From NCBI RefSeq assembly GCF_009469695.1, contig NZ_SSSR01000002.1:186001-250000 (forward strand): a DNA stretch of 64,000 bases, given 5' to 3'. How positions within the stretch are numbered: position 1 is the first letter of the stretch; the number at the start of each line of letters is the position of its first letter. Source of the stretch: Propionivibrio limicola (lineage in GTDB: Bacteria; Pseudomonadota; Gammaproteobacteria; Burkholderiales; Rhodocyclaceae). Under the pieces are notes generated by a model. It made no database searches. It saw nothing but the letters and a program-made list of their open reading frames with translations, and was not told the DNA's origin. A program made the position numbers and the translations under genes. Shown one piece after another: positions 9,587-19,682 of the stretch.

Positions 9587-10362
9587 GGCGAGAAACTCAT
9601 GACCAGCGAACCCATGATCAGGTGCCAGCCATCGACAAGGACGAAAAGCATCAGTTTGAACGGAAGCGAAACCATCATCGGCGACATCATCATCATGCCC
9701 ATCGACATCAGGACGCTGGCGACGACCATGTCGATGATCAGGAAGGGAATGAAGATGATGAAGCCGATCTGGAAAGCCGTTTTCAGCTCGCTGGTGACAA
9801 AGGCCGGAATCAGCACGCGCATCGGCACGTCGTCCGGCGATTCGAGCTTCGGCGTGTTGGCCAGGCGGGCGAAGAGCCCGATATCGGATTCGCGCGTCTG
9901 CTTGAGCATGAAGGCTTTCAGCGGCACGCTACCGCGGTCGAGCGCCTGGGAAAAGGTGATCCGGTCCTCGGAGAGCGGCTGGTAGGCATCGACGTAGATC
10001 TTCTCCAGCACCGGCGACATGACAAAGAACGTCAGAAACAGCGACAGGCCGACGAGTATCTGATTGGGCGGCGAGGATTGCGTGCCGATCGCCTGACGCA
10101 GCAACGAAAGAACGATGATGATGCGGGTGAAACTGGTCATCATCAGGATCGCGGCGGGGATGAACGTCAGCGCCGTCATGGTGAGCAGCGTCTGGATCGA
10201 CAGCGTGTAATTCTGGCTTCCGCCCGGTCCCGGCGTGCTGGTGAAGGCGGGGAGGCCGCCCGATTGGGCCCAGACCGACAACGGCAGGAGAAGAAGCAAT
10301 CCCAGTGAGATGGCGGCGGGTCGCCACGAGGCAGAACGTGCAACCTGTTTAGCGTGGCTCAT
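9583..10362 (-). CDS. fliP: Flagellar export gate protein FliP
   Basis: Core gate subunit of the flagellar type III exporter. An N-terminal cleavable signal (about residues 1-32, with [13 protein letters not shown]) is followed by a periplasmic stretch and membrane segments. Family hallmarks are [38 protein letters not shown] and a C-terminal [19 protein letters not shown]. The chosen ATG gives 259 residues; a GTG twelve bases upstream is possible. The start lies inside the end of fliO, implying coupling. Confidence 0.96.
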   Translation of the reverse strand: MSHAKQVARSASWRPAAISLGLLLLLPLSVWAQSGGLPAFTSTPGPGGSQNYTLSIQTLLTMTALTFIPAAILMMTSFTRIIIVLSLLRQAIGTQSSPPNQILVGLSLFLTFFVMSPVLEKIYVDAYQPLSEDRITFSQALDRGSVPLKAFMLKQTRESDIGLFARLANTPKLESPDDVPMRVLIPAFVTSELKTAFQIGFIIFIPFLIIDMVVASVLMSMGMMMMSPMMVSLPFKLMLFVLVDGWHLIMGSLVMSFSP

Positions 10363-10795
10363 GCTTGCGCTCACTCATCTGTTTCAGCCACTTGCCGAAC
10401 GGCATCTCGCCCTTTTCGCCGGGAGGGAGTTCGCCCTTGGGCAAGGTGTGCAGCGTCTTGATTTGCCCGGGAACAATGCCGACCACGATCCAGGTGTTTT
10501 CGACTTCCAGCAATACGATCCGCTCGCGTGTGCCGATCATCAGGCCTCCCACGATCTTCAGCGGTCCGGTGTGCCCGAACGCGCGACCACCGTTGAGCTG
10601 TCGCATGAAGTAGGCGCCGACAAAGAGCACGGCGACGATCAGTCCGAGTCCGAGCAGCATCTGGGCGATGGCCGAAGCCGAGACGCCCGGTGTCTCGACT
10701 ACGTTGGTCTGCGCGAGCGCCGGTGCATAGTTCGAGAAAAGCAGCACAAGCAGCGCCAAGGCGGGTGACGGGCGAATGGAGCGGGATGGGAACAT
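10349..10795 (-). CDS. fliO: Flagellar export assembly protein FliO
   Basis: Bitopic membrane protein that helps assemble the FliP ring. The 148 residues comprise an N-terminal signal-like segment ([16 protein letters not shown]), a transmembrane helix near residues 38-60 ([20 protein letters not shown]) and a cytoplasmic beta-rich domain with [20 protein letters not shown], which is typical of FliO. The ATG is preferred over a TTG one codon upstream. It is first in the leftward fliOPQR run and is separated from fliN by about 150 bases. Confidence 0.93.
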   Translation of the reverse strand: MFPSRSIRPSPALALLVLLFSNYAPALAQTNVVETPGVSASAIAQMLLGLGLIVAVLFVGAYFMRQLNGGRAFGHTGPLKIVGGLMIGTRERIVLLEVENTWIVVGIVPGQIKTLHTLPKGELPPGEKGEMPFGKWLKQMSERKHEPR

Positions 10796-10947
10796 CAAAG
10801 CGGGGGCCGAGGTAATTGGGTGGCCGCTATCTTAAAGCAACCCGGCGCGCGGCGGAACTTTCATCCCGCCGTCGGGGGCGGCAACGCAGGACTACGCGGG
10901 AATTTACGTAAGTCAGGGCGCGGCCGATGGCCGCAACAGCAACTTTC

Positions 10948-11391
10948 CTAGCGGCCGATTTTCCGCATGCGTTCGGCTGGGGTGATGATGTCCGTCAAGC
11001 GGATGCCGAACTTGTCATTCACAACGACGACTTCGCCCTGCGCGATCAGCGTGCCGTTGACGTAGACGCTCATCGGCTCGCCGGCCATGGCGTCGAGCTC
11101 GACAACCGAGCCGTGGGCAAGCTGGAGCAGGTTCTTGATCGAGATCTTCGTGCGCCCAAGCTCGACCGAAATCTGGACCGGAATGTCCAGAATCATGTCG
11201 AGCTCGTTCATCATCGACGCTTTGCCCCCGCCTTGGTCGAACGACGGAAAGATATTGGCGGCCTGGGTGGTGGCATGTGGCACAGTTTCCGCCTCGGCCA
11301 ACGCCTGCTCGGCCATTGCCGCCGCCCAATCGTCCTCCATGGCGCTTTCCATTCCTTCGAGGCTTTCGTTGTTTTCCGTTTCTTCAGTCAT
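10948..11391 (-). CDS. fliN: Flagellar C-ring switch protein FliN
   Basis: C-ring component that, with FliM and FliG, sets rotation direction and docks FliH. The N-terminal half (about 1-70) is acidic and low in complexity. The C-terminal SpoA domain (about 70-147) carries DIPVQISVELGRTKISIKNL and the closing NDKFGIRLTDIITPAERMRK, both characteristic of FliN. The start overlaps the fliM stop by eight bases, consistent with coupled synthesis. At 147 residues it is a normal length. Confidence 0.97.
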   Translation of the reverse strand: MTEETENNESLEGMESAMEDDWAAAMAEQALAEAETVPHATTQAANIFPSFDQGGGKASMMNELDMILDIPVQISVELGRTKISIKNLLQLAHGSVVELDAMAGEPMSVYVNGTLIAQGEVVVVNDKFGIRLTDIITPAERMRKIGR

Positions 11392-12388
11392 TTTTTTCTC
11401 CTGACGTGCTTTCTTCGCTGCCGAGCGTGATGAAGCGACCGACTTTCAGCGCGTATTGCCCGCCTTGTTGCCCGTAGCTACATTCCATCAGCGGCACATC
11501 GTCGACGCGCGCGATGATTTTTTCGGGAATGTTGATCGGAATGATGTCGTCGGCTTTCATCTTCAGAATCTGGCCGAGGGTGACCGTCGCGGTAGCCAGC
11601 TCGGCGGTGAGTTCGACCTCCGCATCCTTGAGCTGTTTGCGCAGCATGAGAATCCAGCGGTGGTCGGTCGACAGCTGGTCGCTCTGCATGGCGCTGTAGA
11701 GCAGATCGCGAATCGGTTCGACCATCGAGTAGGGGAAGCAGACGTGCATGTCGGCCGCCGTGCCGCCAAATTCGATGGAAAAGGTCGTCGAGACGACGAT
11801 TTCGGAGGGGGTCGCGATGTTGGCGAATTGCGAATTCATTTCCGAACGGATGTATTCGAAGGTGATCTCGAAGACGGGTTTCCAGGCGCGCGAATATTCG
11901 GTGAATACAACGCTGAGCAGGCCCTGGATGATGCGCTGTTCGGTGGCGGTGAAGTCGCGGCCTTCGACACGGGTGTGGAACCGGCCGTCGCCGCCGAACA
12001 TGTTGTCGACGACCAGAAAGACCAGGTTGGGGTCGAAGACGAAGAGCGAGGTACCGCGCAGCGGCTTGGCGGCGACCAGGTTCAGGTTGGTCGGCACGAC
12101 CAGGTTGCGGATGAATTCGCTGTATTTCTGCACGCGGATCGGACCGACCGAAATTTCGGTCGTGCGGTGCATGTAGTTGAACAGGCCGATGCGCAAATAA
12201 CGCGCAAAACGCTCGTTGATGAGTTCGAGCGTCGGCATCCGGCCGCGGACAATTCTCTCCTGCGTCCCGAGGTTGTAGGCGCGGACTCCACCAGAGCCAT
12301 CGTCGGCGGTTTCCGGTTCGTCAACTTCGCCGGTGACGCCCTTGAGCAGGGCATCCACCTCGTCCTGGGAGAGAAAGTCGCTGGCCAT
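11384..12388 (-). CDS. fliM: Flagellar motor switch protein FliM
   Basis: Binds phosphorylated CheY and transmits the signal to FliG in the C-ring. The extreme N-terminus MASDFLSQDEVDALLKGV is the conserved CheY-P binding peptide. The middle CheC-like domain follows, with RMPTLELINERFARYLRIGL and the GGDGR element. A C-terminal SpoA domain (about 250-330, LTAELATATVTLGQILKMKA) contacts FliN. The 334 residues are standard. It lies 15 bases downstream of fliL in the fliLMN order. Confidence 0.98.
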   Translation of the reverse strand: MASDFLSQDEVDALLKGVTGEVDEPETADDGSGGVRAYNLGTQERIVRGRMPTLELINERFARYLRIGLFNYMHRTTEISVGPIRVQKYSEFIRNLVVPTNLNLVAAKPLRGTSLFVFDPNLVFLVVDNMFGGDGRFHTRVEGRDFTATEQRIIQGLLSVVFTEYSRAWKPVFEITFEYIRSEMNSQFANIATPSEIVVSTTFSIEFGGTAADMHVCFPYSMVEPIRDLLYSAMQSDQLSTDHRWILMLRKQLKDAEVELTAELATATVTLGQILKMKADDIIPINIPEKIIARVDDVPLMECSYGQQGGQYALKVGRFITLGSEESTSGEKND

Positions 12389-12403
12389 CGCCGTTGCGCG
12401 TCG

Positions 12404-12943
12404 TTATTGGATGATGAAGGACGTGAACAAGACTTCCTTGATCGGCCCTTCGCCCTTCTTCTGTTTGGGGGCCAGGATCTCGTTCATCAGGTCGCGCAGT
12501 TCCTCCGCCAGCGCCGCCTTGCCTTCCGTCGTCAGCAGTTCGGAGGCCCGTTTCGAAGAGAGCAACATCATCACGTTATTGCGCAGTTTCGGGGTGTAAA
12601 CCTTGAGTTTGTCGCCGGTCGGAATGTCTTCCACCTCGGCCGAAATGACGAGTTGCAGGAATTGTTCGCCATTCTCTGGCACGAGATTGACGGTGAAGGT
12701 GTCGAGCGCAACATAGATCGGAGGCGTTTCCTTCTCGTCCTTTTTCTTTTTCGAACTGGCCTTCTGGGTGACGACTTCCTCTTCGTCTCCCTCCTCCTCG
12801 TCATGTCCCGTGAGCATGAACATGGCGGCCGCGGCACCAATCGCCAGAACCAGGACAAGGGCCGAGGCGACAATGATCAGCATCTTCTTGCTTTTCGGTG
12901 CTGGCGCGGCCTCATCAGTTCCTGCTTTGGCATCCTTGGCCAT
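12404..12943 (-). CDS. fliL: Flagellar basal-body protein FliL
   Basis: Single-pass inner-membrane protein at the stator-rotor interface. A cytoplasmic tail is followed by one transmembrane helix (about residues 20-44, LIIVASALVLVLAIGAAAAM), then a highly charged linker and a periplasmic stomatin-like domain with YVALDTFTVNLVPENGEQFL and a C-terminal GPIKEVLFTSFIIQ. The last block is a hallmark of FliL. An AGGGAAGGG site precedes the ATG. The 179 residues are typical. Confidence 0.96.
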   Translation of the reverse strand: MAKDAKAGTDEAAPAPKSKKMLIIVASALVLVLAIGAAAAMFMLTGHDEEEGDEEEVVTQKASSKKKKDEKETPPIYVALDTFTVNLVPENGEQFLQLVISAEVEDIPTGDKLKVYTPKLRNNVMMLLSSKRASELLTTEGKAALAEELRDLMNEILAPKQKKGEGPIKEVLFTSFIIQ

Positions 12944-13028
12944 AAATGATCCCTTCCCTAATCGATCGTTTCAGATTGCTTGAAGCGTTTAAACAACAGC
13001 GCCGTCAGGCGTGTCGCGCAGGCCTGAA

Positions 13029-14072
13029 TCAGGCGAAAAGATCAACCAGTCCGTTGCCAAGCTGCATGCGTTTGGCCGGGCTGGTTTCTCCCTCATGTGC
13101 GGCGGCAAGTATAGCGTTATCGTCGCGCCACGTGGATGGCGCGGCGGCTCCGTTGCTGTTGTTCTGTTGTTGCCTGAACGACTCGGCGCTGACGTTCGCT
13201 TGCCCGAGTTCGATGCCCGCGCCGGCCAGCATTTCGCGCAGTCGGGGCAGCGCGTTCTCGATGGCTTCGCGGACGTCGGCGCTGGCTGAAACAAACGAGG
13301 CCGTCGCGTTGTTGTTATCCACGCTCAACGATATTTCTATCGGCCCCATCTGCGGCGGGTTGAGGGTCATCTGGGCGGTCTGCTGATCATTTTTGGTCAT
13401 CCAGACGATTTTCTGGCCGAAATCTCCGCTCCATTCCTCAGCGTACACCGGGGTGCTGACGGTGAGTGGCGTGGGTTCCTGATGTTGCGGCTGTGGCGCA
13501 TGAACAGTGTGTCCGGCAATCGCGTGGGTGGGCGATGCCATGCCGGTGTCCGTTTCGGTGGTGGTGACGACGTTCTCGGTCACGGCAAATTTTGCCGATT
13601 CCGGCAGCGTGACGGCCGATGTTTCGGGGCGGAGCTGCGGTTGCGGGGTGGTGTCCGGCGTTTCGAGCGTTTGGCTTGCCTCGAGCGTCTGGCTCGTCTC
13701 GGGCAGAGCCTTGAGTGTCGAGCCGGCCAATGGGGCTAATGAAGCGGCGCTGTCCTCGCCGTTAGCCGCTGGCGCTTCCGCATTGACCGGTGCTGTTGCG
13801 GGCGGGCGTTGTGTCAGCAGGCCGAGCGTGGCCAACAATTCAGCAGCGATGCCGGCATTGTCACTGGTGTCAACGTCGTCGCCGGATGGGTCGGATGAGG
13901 CGGATGCGCCGTCCAGTTCGACGATTTGCTCCGCGAGACCGGTGCCCGACGTCGGGGCAAATTGCCCGAGGAGTAGGGCGGCGAAATCCAGGCCGGCGAT
14001 GGCTTCGCCTGTGCCACTGGGGCTCGCAGTGGGAGCGGACGGGAGGGTTGAAACGGCGGAAATGGACGGCAT
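13029..14072 (-). CDS. fliK: Flagellar hook-length control protein FliK
   Basis: Secreted molecular ruler that stops hook growth and switches export specificity through FlhB. The chosen ATG has AAGGAA ahead of it and gives 347 residues; the longer open frame upstream runs into the fliJ end and lacks protein-like composition. The N-terminal two thirds is Ala/Thr/Pro-rich and disordered. The C-terminal hook domain (about 245-325) has MTLNPPQMGPIEISLSVD and a region with RLREMLAGAGIELGQANVSA, as expected. It lies between fliJ and fliL. A second fliK-like gene sits in the late block of this cluster. Confidence 0.93.
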   Translation of the reverse strand: MPSISAVSTLPSAPTASPSGTGEAIAGLDFAALLLGQFAPTSGTGLAEQIVELDGASASSDPSGDDVDTSDNAGIAAELLATLGLLTQRPPATAPVNAEAPAANGEDSAASLAPLAGSTLKALPETSQTLEASQTLETPDTTPQPQLRPETSAVTLPESAKFAVTENVVTTTETDTGMASPTHAIAGHTVHAPQPQHQEPTPLTVSTPVYAEEWSGDFGQKIVWMTKNDQQTAQMTLNPPQMGPIEISLSVDNNNATASFVSASADVREAIENALPRLREMLAGAGIELGQANVSAESFRQQQNNSNGAAAPSTWRDDNAILAAAHEGETSPAKRMQLGNGLVDLFA

Positions 14073-14137
14073 GGCTGTTCCTTGTCGGCAAGTTGTGTCA
14101 AGAACAGCAATCTTTGTGCCACCACCGCGATGGCGGG

Positions 14138-14587
14138 TTATTGATCTTCTTTGCCCGGCCCGGAGTTGCGCGCCGCGAATTCGTCCAGCATCTTCTGTTC
14201 GCGCTTGAGTTCCGCGGCGTTTTCTTTGGTGAGGTGACGGTTGGCGAGCGTGTCGAACGCTTTCAGTTTGCGCCGCTGCTGTTGCCAGTGTTCTTTGCCG
14301 GCCGCCGTATTCCGTTCCTGCACGGCAACGGCCTGGCGTTGTGCATTGATCGCGTCGTCGAGGCGGTTGAGGAATTCCAGGTAGTTTTGCCATTCACGCT
14401 GGGTGATGCCGTTCTGCGTCGCCTGCCGGAAACGATCGACATATTCGTCGCGGAACTGCGTCAGCATATCGAGCTTGTTCCGGGCATCGCGCTCGGACGC
14501 GATGAGGCGTGCCAGATGCTGCGTTGCCTCGTCGGTACGCGTTTGCATCAGCTCGTGGATGGGCTGCAGGGCGAAAGGTTTTGCCAT
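14138..14587 (-). CDS. fliJ: Flagellar export chaperone FliJ
   Basis: Cytoplasmic coiled-coil stalk of the export ATPase, analogous to the gamma subunit of F1. The 149 residues are almost wholly helical and charged, with long heptad-like stretches, no hydrophobic segment and the block YVDRFRQATQNGITQREWQN that is conserved in FliJ. It follows fliI after about 50 bases, the expected partner order, and precedes fliK. The family is divergent, so the call depends on composition plus position. Confidence 0.92.
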   Translation of the reverse strand: MAKPFALQPIHELMQTRTDEATQHLARLIASERDARNKLDMLTQFRDEYVDRFRQATQNGITQREWQNYLEFLNRLDDAINAQRQAVAVQERNTAAGKEHWQQQRRKLKAFDTLANRHLTKENAAELKREQKMLDEFAARNSGPGKEDQ

Positions 14588-14639
14588 GATGTGTCAGTTT
14601 TTGAGCGGCGATTCTACCGCGCCCGGGGCCTGGCGGACA

Positions 14640-16046
14640 TCAAAACAGGGCACCGAGCCGGCCGAGACTGTTGTCGAAGTCGGAGCACTCGCTGATCGAC
14701 TGCTGCAGGAATTTCTCAAAGCTCGGGAAGAGCTTGATCGCCTGATCGAGCATCGGGTCGGAGCCGGCTGCGTAGGCGCCAACGCTGATCAGGTCGCGGG
14801 AGCGCTGGTAGCGCGAATACATCTGCTTGAAGTGGCGGATCTTGTCCAGATGTTCCGGCGTCACTAGGCTGACCATGGCGCGCGAGATCGACTGCTCGAT
14901 GTCGATGGCCGGGTAATGGCCGGCATCGGCCAGAGAGCGCGACAGAACGATGTGCCCGTCGAGAATGGCGCGGGCGGAGTCGGCGATCGGGTCCTGCTGG
15001 TCGTCGCCTTCGGCAAGCACCGTATAGAAGGCCGTGATCGATCCGCCGTCATCAGCGCCATTGCCGGCGCGCTCGACAAGTTGCGGCAGACGAGCGAACA
15101 CCGAAGGCGGATAGCCGCGCGTGACGGGCGGTTCGCCGATGGCCAGGGCGATTTCGCGCTGCGCCATCGCGTAGCGGGTCAGCGAGTCCATGATCAGGAG
15201 GACATGGTGTCCCTGATCGCGGAAATACTCGGCAATGGCCGTCGCGTAGGCAGTGCCCTGCAGGCGCATGAGCGGGCTGACGTCGGCCGGGGCGGCGACG
15301 ACGACCGAGCGGCGTAAGCCTTCTTCGCCGAGAATCTGTTCGATGAATTCCTTGACCTCGCGTCCCCGCTCGCCGATCAGGCCGACCACGATGATTTCCG
15401 CTTCGGTATAGCGCGCCATCATGCCGAGCAGCACGCTCTTGCCGACGCCGGAGCCGGCGAACAGGCCCATGCGCTGGCCGCGCCCGACGGTCAGCAACGA
15501 ATTGATGCAGCGGACGCCGACGTCGAGGGTATGGTCGATCGGTGCGCGCGACATCGGGTTGACCGGCCGCCCCTGGATCGGCCGCAATTCCTCGGCGACG
15601 ATCGGGCCGTGGCGGTCGAGTGGTCGTCCGGCGGCATCGATCACCCGGCCGAGCAGCGCGTGGCCGACCGGCAGCACCTTGGCGCGATCGACGGCGCGTC
15701 GCTTCGGAGTGAGCGTTCGCCCCAGGCGCGGCGGCGGCGCGGGCGTTTCGAGGGCCATGACCTTGGCGCCGGGCGAGAGGCCGTAAACATCCTCGATCGG
15801 CATCAGGAACAGGCGCTCGCCGTTGAAGCCGACGACCTCGGCTTCAACCGGGGTGCCGCCGGCCGGCAAAATGCGGCAGGAACTGCCGAGCGGCAACTTG
15901 AGTCCGGCCGCTTCCATGACCAGGCCGTTGATGCGCGTCAGGTGGCCGCTCGGCAGCAACGGCGCCGCCTGGCTCGCGGCATCGCTGCAGGTGTTGAGAA
16001 ATTTGCACCAGGTTTCGGCGTGAGGATTCGGCGTCGTGCTGTCCAT
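14640..16046 (-). CDS. fliI: Flagellum-specific export ATPase FliI
   Basis: Hexameric cytoplasmic ATPase that feeds substrates to the export gate. Walker A is AGSGVGKS at residues 197-204 and Walker B lies in [20 protein letters not shown]. The [19 protein letters not shown] motif is characteristic of FliI/SctN and separates it from F1 beta. The 468 residues match the family. Genes for its inhibitor/anchor FliH and stalk FliJ flank it. No strong ribosome site is seen, so translation may depend on the upstream fliH frame. Confidence 0.98.
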   Translation of the reverse strand: MDSTTPNPHAETWCKFLNTCSDAASQAAPLLPSGHLTRINGLVMEAAGLKLPLGSSCRILPAGGTPVEAEVVGFNGERLFLMPIEDVYGLSPGAKVMALETPAPPPRLGRTLTPKRRAVDRAKVLPVGHALLGRVIDAAGRPLDRHGPIVAEELRPIQGRPVNPMSRAPIDHTLDVGVRCINSLLTVGRGQRMGLFAGSGVGKSVLLGMMARYTEAEIIVVGLIGERGREVKEFIEQILGEEGLRRSVVVAAPADVSPLMRLQGTAYATAIAEYFRDQGHHVLLIMDSLTRYAMAQREIALAIGEPPVTRGYPPSVFARLPQLVERAGNGADDGGSITAFYTVLAEGDDQQDPIADSARAILDGHIVLSRSLADAGHYPAIDIEQSISRAMVSLVTPEHLDKIRHFKQMYSRYQRSRDLISVGAYAAGSDPMLDQAIKLFPSFEKFLQQSISECSDFDNSLGRLGALF

Positions 16047-16072
16047 GGTGCGTTACGAGGCGATTGGGGAAA

Positions 16073-16813
16073 TCAAGGCTGATTATCCAGCCAGTCCTGA
16101 TTGATCCCGATGGATTCGATGATGCGCCGCCAGCGCGTCTCAAAGGTGGCGTCGATCTCGCTGGCGCCGAGTTCGACACGGCAACCGCCGGGCGTCAGCG
16201 TGTCGTCTTCGATGATGCGCCAGTTGTGGTGCGCCAGTTGTTCGCCGAGATGGGTACGGATCAGTGCCGCGTCGCCGGGGTGGGCGAAGAGCGCCGGATG
16301 GCCGCTCGACGGATGCAGGGTATTGACTGCTTCCCTGACCACTGGCAACAAGACTTCGGGCTTGATGCGCAGGCTTTGCCGCACCATCTGGTTGGCAATC
16401 TCGACGGCGGTGGCGAGCAGTTGGTCGGCCACCTGCTGGTCAAGGGCGACGAGCGCCTGATCGAGGTTGCTCAGTATGGCGTTGATGCGCTTGAGTTTTT
16501 CCTTGCCGTCGGCCAGCCCCTCCGCGAGTCCGGCAGAGTAGCCTTGCTCATGCGCCTCGTTGTGGATGCGTTCGATGTCGGCGGCGGTCGGCAGGACGAC
16601 CGCGGGTTCTTCCGGTATGTCGATCTCGCCTTCAAAGACCTCGACGGCCTCCGGGATCGGGGGGGCTGTCAAAGATTCGGCGTTGGCGGCCGCTGCTTCA
16701 GCCTGGGCGGCGGCTTCGGCCTCGCGCGCCGCGCGTTGTTCTTCTTCGTCGAAGGCCGCGACTTCCCAGCGCTGATAGGCGGTGAGTTGCCCCTTGGGGA
16801 TGATGGCAGTCAT
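16073..16813 (-). CDS. fliH: Flagellar assembly protein FliH
   Basis: Negative regulator and C-ring anchor of FliI. The N-terminal half is charged, with an Ala/Glu-rich coiled coil (EEEQRAAREAEAAAQAEAAA). The C-terminal half (about 110-240) is the V-ATPase E-subunit-like domain, with ATAVEIANQMVRQSLRIKPE and PGGCRVELGASEIDATFETR, both strongly conserved in FliH. The 246 residues are usual. It starts 13 bases after the fliG stop and is followed by fliI. Confidence 0.95.
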   Translation of the reverse strand: MTAIIPKGQLTAYQRWEVAAFDEEEQRAAREAEAAAQAEAAAANAESLTAPPIPEAVEVFEGEIDIPEEPAVVLPTAADIERIHNEAHEQGYSAGLAEGLADGKEKLKRINAILSNLDQALVALDQQVADQLLATAVEIANQMVRQSLRIKPEVLLPVVREAVNTLHPSSGHPALFAHPGDAALIRTHLGEQLAHHNWRIIEDDTLTPGGCRVELGASEIDATFETRWRRIIESIGINQDWLDNQP

Positions 16814-16826
16814 AGGCTAACGGTGC

Positions 16827-17822
16827 TCAGACCATTTCTTCGCCGCCCGCGCCGCCGAGCACGATCTGGCCCTCGTCGGCCAGACGGCGGACGATCTTGA
16901 GGATTTCCTTCTGTTCGGCCTCGACTTCGGAGAGGCGGACCGGACCGCGCGATTCGAGATCCTCGCGCAACATTTCCGCGGCGCGCTGCGACATGTTCTT
17001 GAAGATTTTTTCGCGCAGCGTTTCGGAGGCGCCTTTCATTGCCAGGATCAGCGAATCGGACTGGATTTCGCGCAGGAGCAGCTGGATCGAGCGGTCGTCG
17101 ATGTCGAGCAGGTTCTCGAAGACGAACATTTCGTCGAGCACCTTCTGGGCGAGTTCCGGGTCGTATTCGCGGATCGAATCGATGACCGTGGTTTCGTTGG
17201 CCGTGCCCATGAAGTTGAGAATTTCGGCCACGGTGCGCACGCCGCCCATCGCCGACTTCTTGATGTTGGCCGAGCCGGAAAGCAGGCGCAGCATGACGTC
17301 GTTCAGCTCCTTCAGCGCTTCGGGCTGGATGCCTTCGAGCGTAGCGATCCGCAGCACCACGTCGTTGCGCAGCCGCTCGGTGAAGTGGTTGAGGATGTCG
17401 CTGGCGTGATCCTTCTCCAGATGGACGAGGATGGTGGCGATGATCTGCGGGTGCTCGTTGCGGATGAGATCGGCGACGGTCGGCGCGTCCATCCACTTGA
17501 GTCCCTCGATGCCGTTCGTGTCGCCGCCCTGCAGGATGCGCGAGATCAGGTTCGCCGCCTTATCGTCGCCCAGCGCCTTGGTCAGCACGGAGCGCACGTA
17601 AGCGTCCGTATCGACCAGCACGGCAGCCGAATCGCGCGCCGTTGTGTCGAAATCGTCGATCACTTCCTCGACGCGTTTGCGCGGCACCGACTTGAGCGCC
17701 GCCATGGCGTGGCCGAGCTTCTGGACTTCCTTCGGGCCGAGGTGCTTGAGTACCTCGGCGGCATATTCTTCACCCATCGCGATAAGCAGGATCGCGCTTT
17801 TCTCGATTCCGTCATCCGCCAT
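16827..17822 (-). CDS. fliG: Flagellar motor switch protein FliG
   Basis: Rotor protein that contacts the stator MotA and couples the MS ring to FliM. The 331 residues contain the FliG N-terminal MS-ring binding domain (KSAILLIAMGEEYAAEVLKH), the middle domain EHPQ motif (NEHPQIIATILVHLE) and the C-terminal torque helix (MFVFENLLDIDDRSIQLLLR) with its charged residues. The start overlaps the fliF stop by 11 bases, so FliF and FliG are likely made in fixed ratio. Confidence 0.98.
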   Translation of the reverse strand: MADDGIEKSAILLIAMGEEYAAEVLKHLGPKEVQKLGHAMAALKSVPRKRVEEVIDDFDTTARDSAAVLVDTDAYVRSVLTKALGDDKAANLISRILQGGDTNGIEGLKWMDAPTVADLIRNEHPQIIATILVHLEKDHASDILNHFTERLRNDVVLRIATLEGIQPEALKELNDVMLRLLSGSANIKKSAMGGVRTVAEILNFMGTANETTVIDSIREYDPELAQKVLDEMFVFENLLDIDDRSIQLLLREIQSDSLILAMKGASETLREKIFKNMSQRAAEMLREDLESRGPVRLSEVEAEQKEILKIVRRLADEGQIVLGGAGGEEMV

Positions 17823-19575
17823 TGGCGCCCGTCCAGTTCTTGATTATGTTGGCGACGACCTTCGGGTCCTGTTGCGCCAGTTCGCGCAGCTTGCCAAGTT
17901 TCTGTGCAAAAAGCTCTTCCGGCGTCAGGGGCCGTTCTTCTTCCTCGCCAGCGACGATATCGATGTTGCCGCCCAGACCACCGGCCGCTTCCGTAGCGGG
18001 TTCAGGCTCGGGCGGAGGCGGCATCATCGTCCTGATCAGTGGCATCACGATCTTCAGCATCAGGAAGGCAATGATCGCGGCAATCGCACCGTAGCGGAAA
18101 ACTTCCTTGAGCAGGGCGAGGATCTCCGGATCTTTCCAGAGCGGAATTTCGGTGGCGCTCTTGTCGACCGTCGAGAACGGCGCATTGGCGACCGAAACCG
18201 TATCGCCGCGCTCGCGGCTGTAGCCCATCGCCTCCTTGACGAGGTCGTTGATCTGCTTGAGCTCGGTATCGCCGAGCGGCTTGACCAGCCCCTTGGCGTC
18301 CTTGCGGTGATTGACGACCACCGCCGCCGACAGCCGCTTGACGGCGCCGAGCGCCTGCTTGGTGTGGCGGATCGTTTTGTCGAGCTCGTAATTGATCGTC
18401 GAGTCTTTGCGCGAGCTGATCGGCTGGCCGACGTTGGAAATCGGCGCCTGTACGCCGGCGGCGTTGAGCTGTCCCGGGATGGGTTGCCCGGCGGCCGTTG
18501 GTGCGCCGGCACCGGGAACGGCCGGTTGCGTGAGCGGCGCGGTCGCCGGAGCAGGCGGCTGATTGCTGATCGCGCCGGGGACGCCCTGGGCAGTCGCGGC
18601 CGCGTTGACCGATTCGCTCGTCTGCTGGCTGCGGATGCTGATTTCGGGCGGTGTCGCGTTTGGCCGGTGGGTTTCCGCCGTCTGTTCCGTTTGCGAGAAA
18701 TCGATGTCGGCGGCGACCTGCACATGGACGTTGTCGCGCCCGACGATCGGCGACAGGATCTCTTCGATCCGCTTGACGGTGATCGCTTCGACCTCCTGCA
18801 CATACTTGAGCTGGGTCGGGTCGAGGCCGAGTTCCATCAGTTTGCTCTTCAGTTGCGAGAGCATCGCGCCTGACTGGTCGATGATCGTGACGTTGGCTGT
18901 CGTCAGGCTGGGGACGCTCGCCGCGACCAGATTCTGGATACCGGCGATCTGCGACGGGTCGAGCGCACGGCCCGGATAAAGATTGAGCAGGACGGAGGCT
19001 GACGGCTTCAATTCCTCGCGGACGAAAACGGTCGGCTTCGGAATCGCCAGATGTACGCGCGCCGCCTGGATGGCGCTGACCGACTGGATGGTCCGGGCGA
19101 GCTCGCCTTCGAGTCCGCGTTGGTAGTTGACCTGTTCGGCAAACTGGCTGATGCCGAACTTCTGGTTTTCCATCAGCTCGAAGCCGACGCCGCCCGCCTT
19201 GGGCAATCCTTGCGTGGCCAGGCGCAGGCGCACTTCGTGCACCTTGGGGCTGGGAACGAGGATGGCGTTGCCGCTCTCGCTGAAGCGGTAGGGAACGTTC
19301 AGCTGTTCCAGCGCAGTGATGATGGCGCCGCCGTCGCGTTCCGAAATGTTGGAAAAGAGGATGCGGTAATCGGCCTGCTTGATCCACGTGCTGCCGGCAA
19401 CGATGAGGGCGATGATGGCGGCAATCGCCACCATCAGGAGGATTTTCTGCTGGCTGGTCAATCGGCCCAGCATGGCGCGCAAGCGCTCGGGCAGGGTGCC
19501 GGGGCTTGTTGCGGGGTTTGCTGCGGGGTTTGCTGCACCCGCTGCCGTATTAGTCTCGGTTCCTATTGCCGCCAT
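17812..19575 (-). CDS. fliF: Flagellar MS-ring protein FliF
   Basis: Integral membrane protein forming the MS ring, first structure of the basal body. A transmembrane helix near residues 44-62 is followed by the periplasmic secretin/YscJ-like domain (RILFSNISERDGGAIITALE, then RVHLAIPKPTVFVREE). A proline-rich linker and a second helix near 485-505 (AIAAIIAFLMLKIVMPLI) lead to a C-terminal FliG-binding tail. The 587 residues are normal. It heads the leftward fliFGHIJK run and is divergent from flrB across about 107 AT-richer bases. A short run of Pro-Ala-Asn repeats occurs near the N-terminus. Confidence 0.97.
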   Translation of the reverse strand: MAAIGTETNTAAGAANPAANPATSPGTLPERLRAMLGRLTSQQKILLMVAIAAIIALIVAGSTWIKQADYRILFSNISERDGGAIITALEQLNVPYRFSESGNAILVPSPKVHEVRLRLATQGLPKAGGVGFELMENQKFGISQFAEQVNYQRGLEGELARTIQSVSAIQAARVHLAIPKPTVFVREELKPSASVLLNLYPGRALDPSQIAGIQNLVAASVPSLTTANVTIIDQSGAMLSQLKSKLMELGLDPTQLKYVQEVEAITVKRIEEILSPIVGRDNVHVQVAADIDFSQTEQTAETHRPNATPPEISIRSQQTSESVNAAATAQGVPGAISNQPPAPATAPLTQPAVPGAGAPTAAGQPIPGQLNAAGVQAPISNVGQPISSRKDSTINYELDKTIRHTKQALGAVKRLSAAVVVNHRKDAKGLVKPLGDTELKQINDLVKEAMGYSRERGDTVSVANAPFSTVDKSATEIPLWKDPEILALLKEVFRYGAIAAIIAFLMLKIVMPLIRTMMPPPPEPEPATEAAGGLGGNIDIVAGEEEERPLTPEELFAQKLGKLRELAQQDPKVVANIIKNWTGANGG

Positions 19576-19682
19576 GCTTGCGATGTTCGATGCGTGATCC
19601 GTGGTAAGTCAGCTAAAAGGCGATAATAGCTAAGAATTTATCTTACTATTGTATCTGTTAACTGGACGGGATTCTTTATCGC

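Noticed and set aside
10920-10934. GCGGCC-GAT-GGCCGC palindrome after fliN as a terminator
   Set aside because: Six GC pairs in GC-rich DNA with no U-tract; not convincing.
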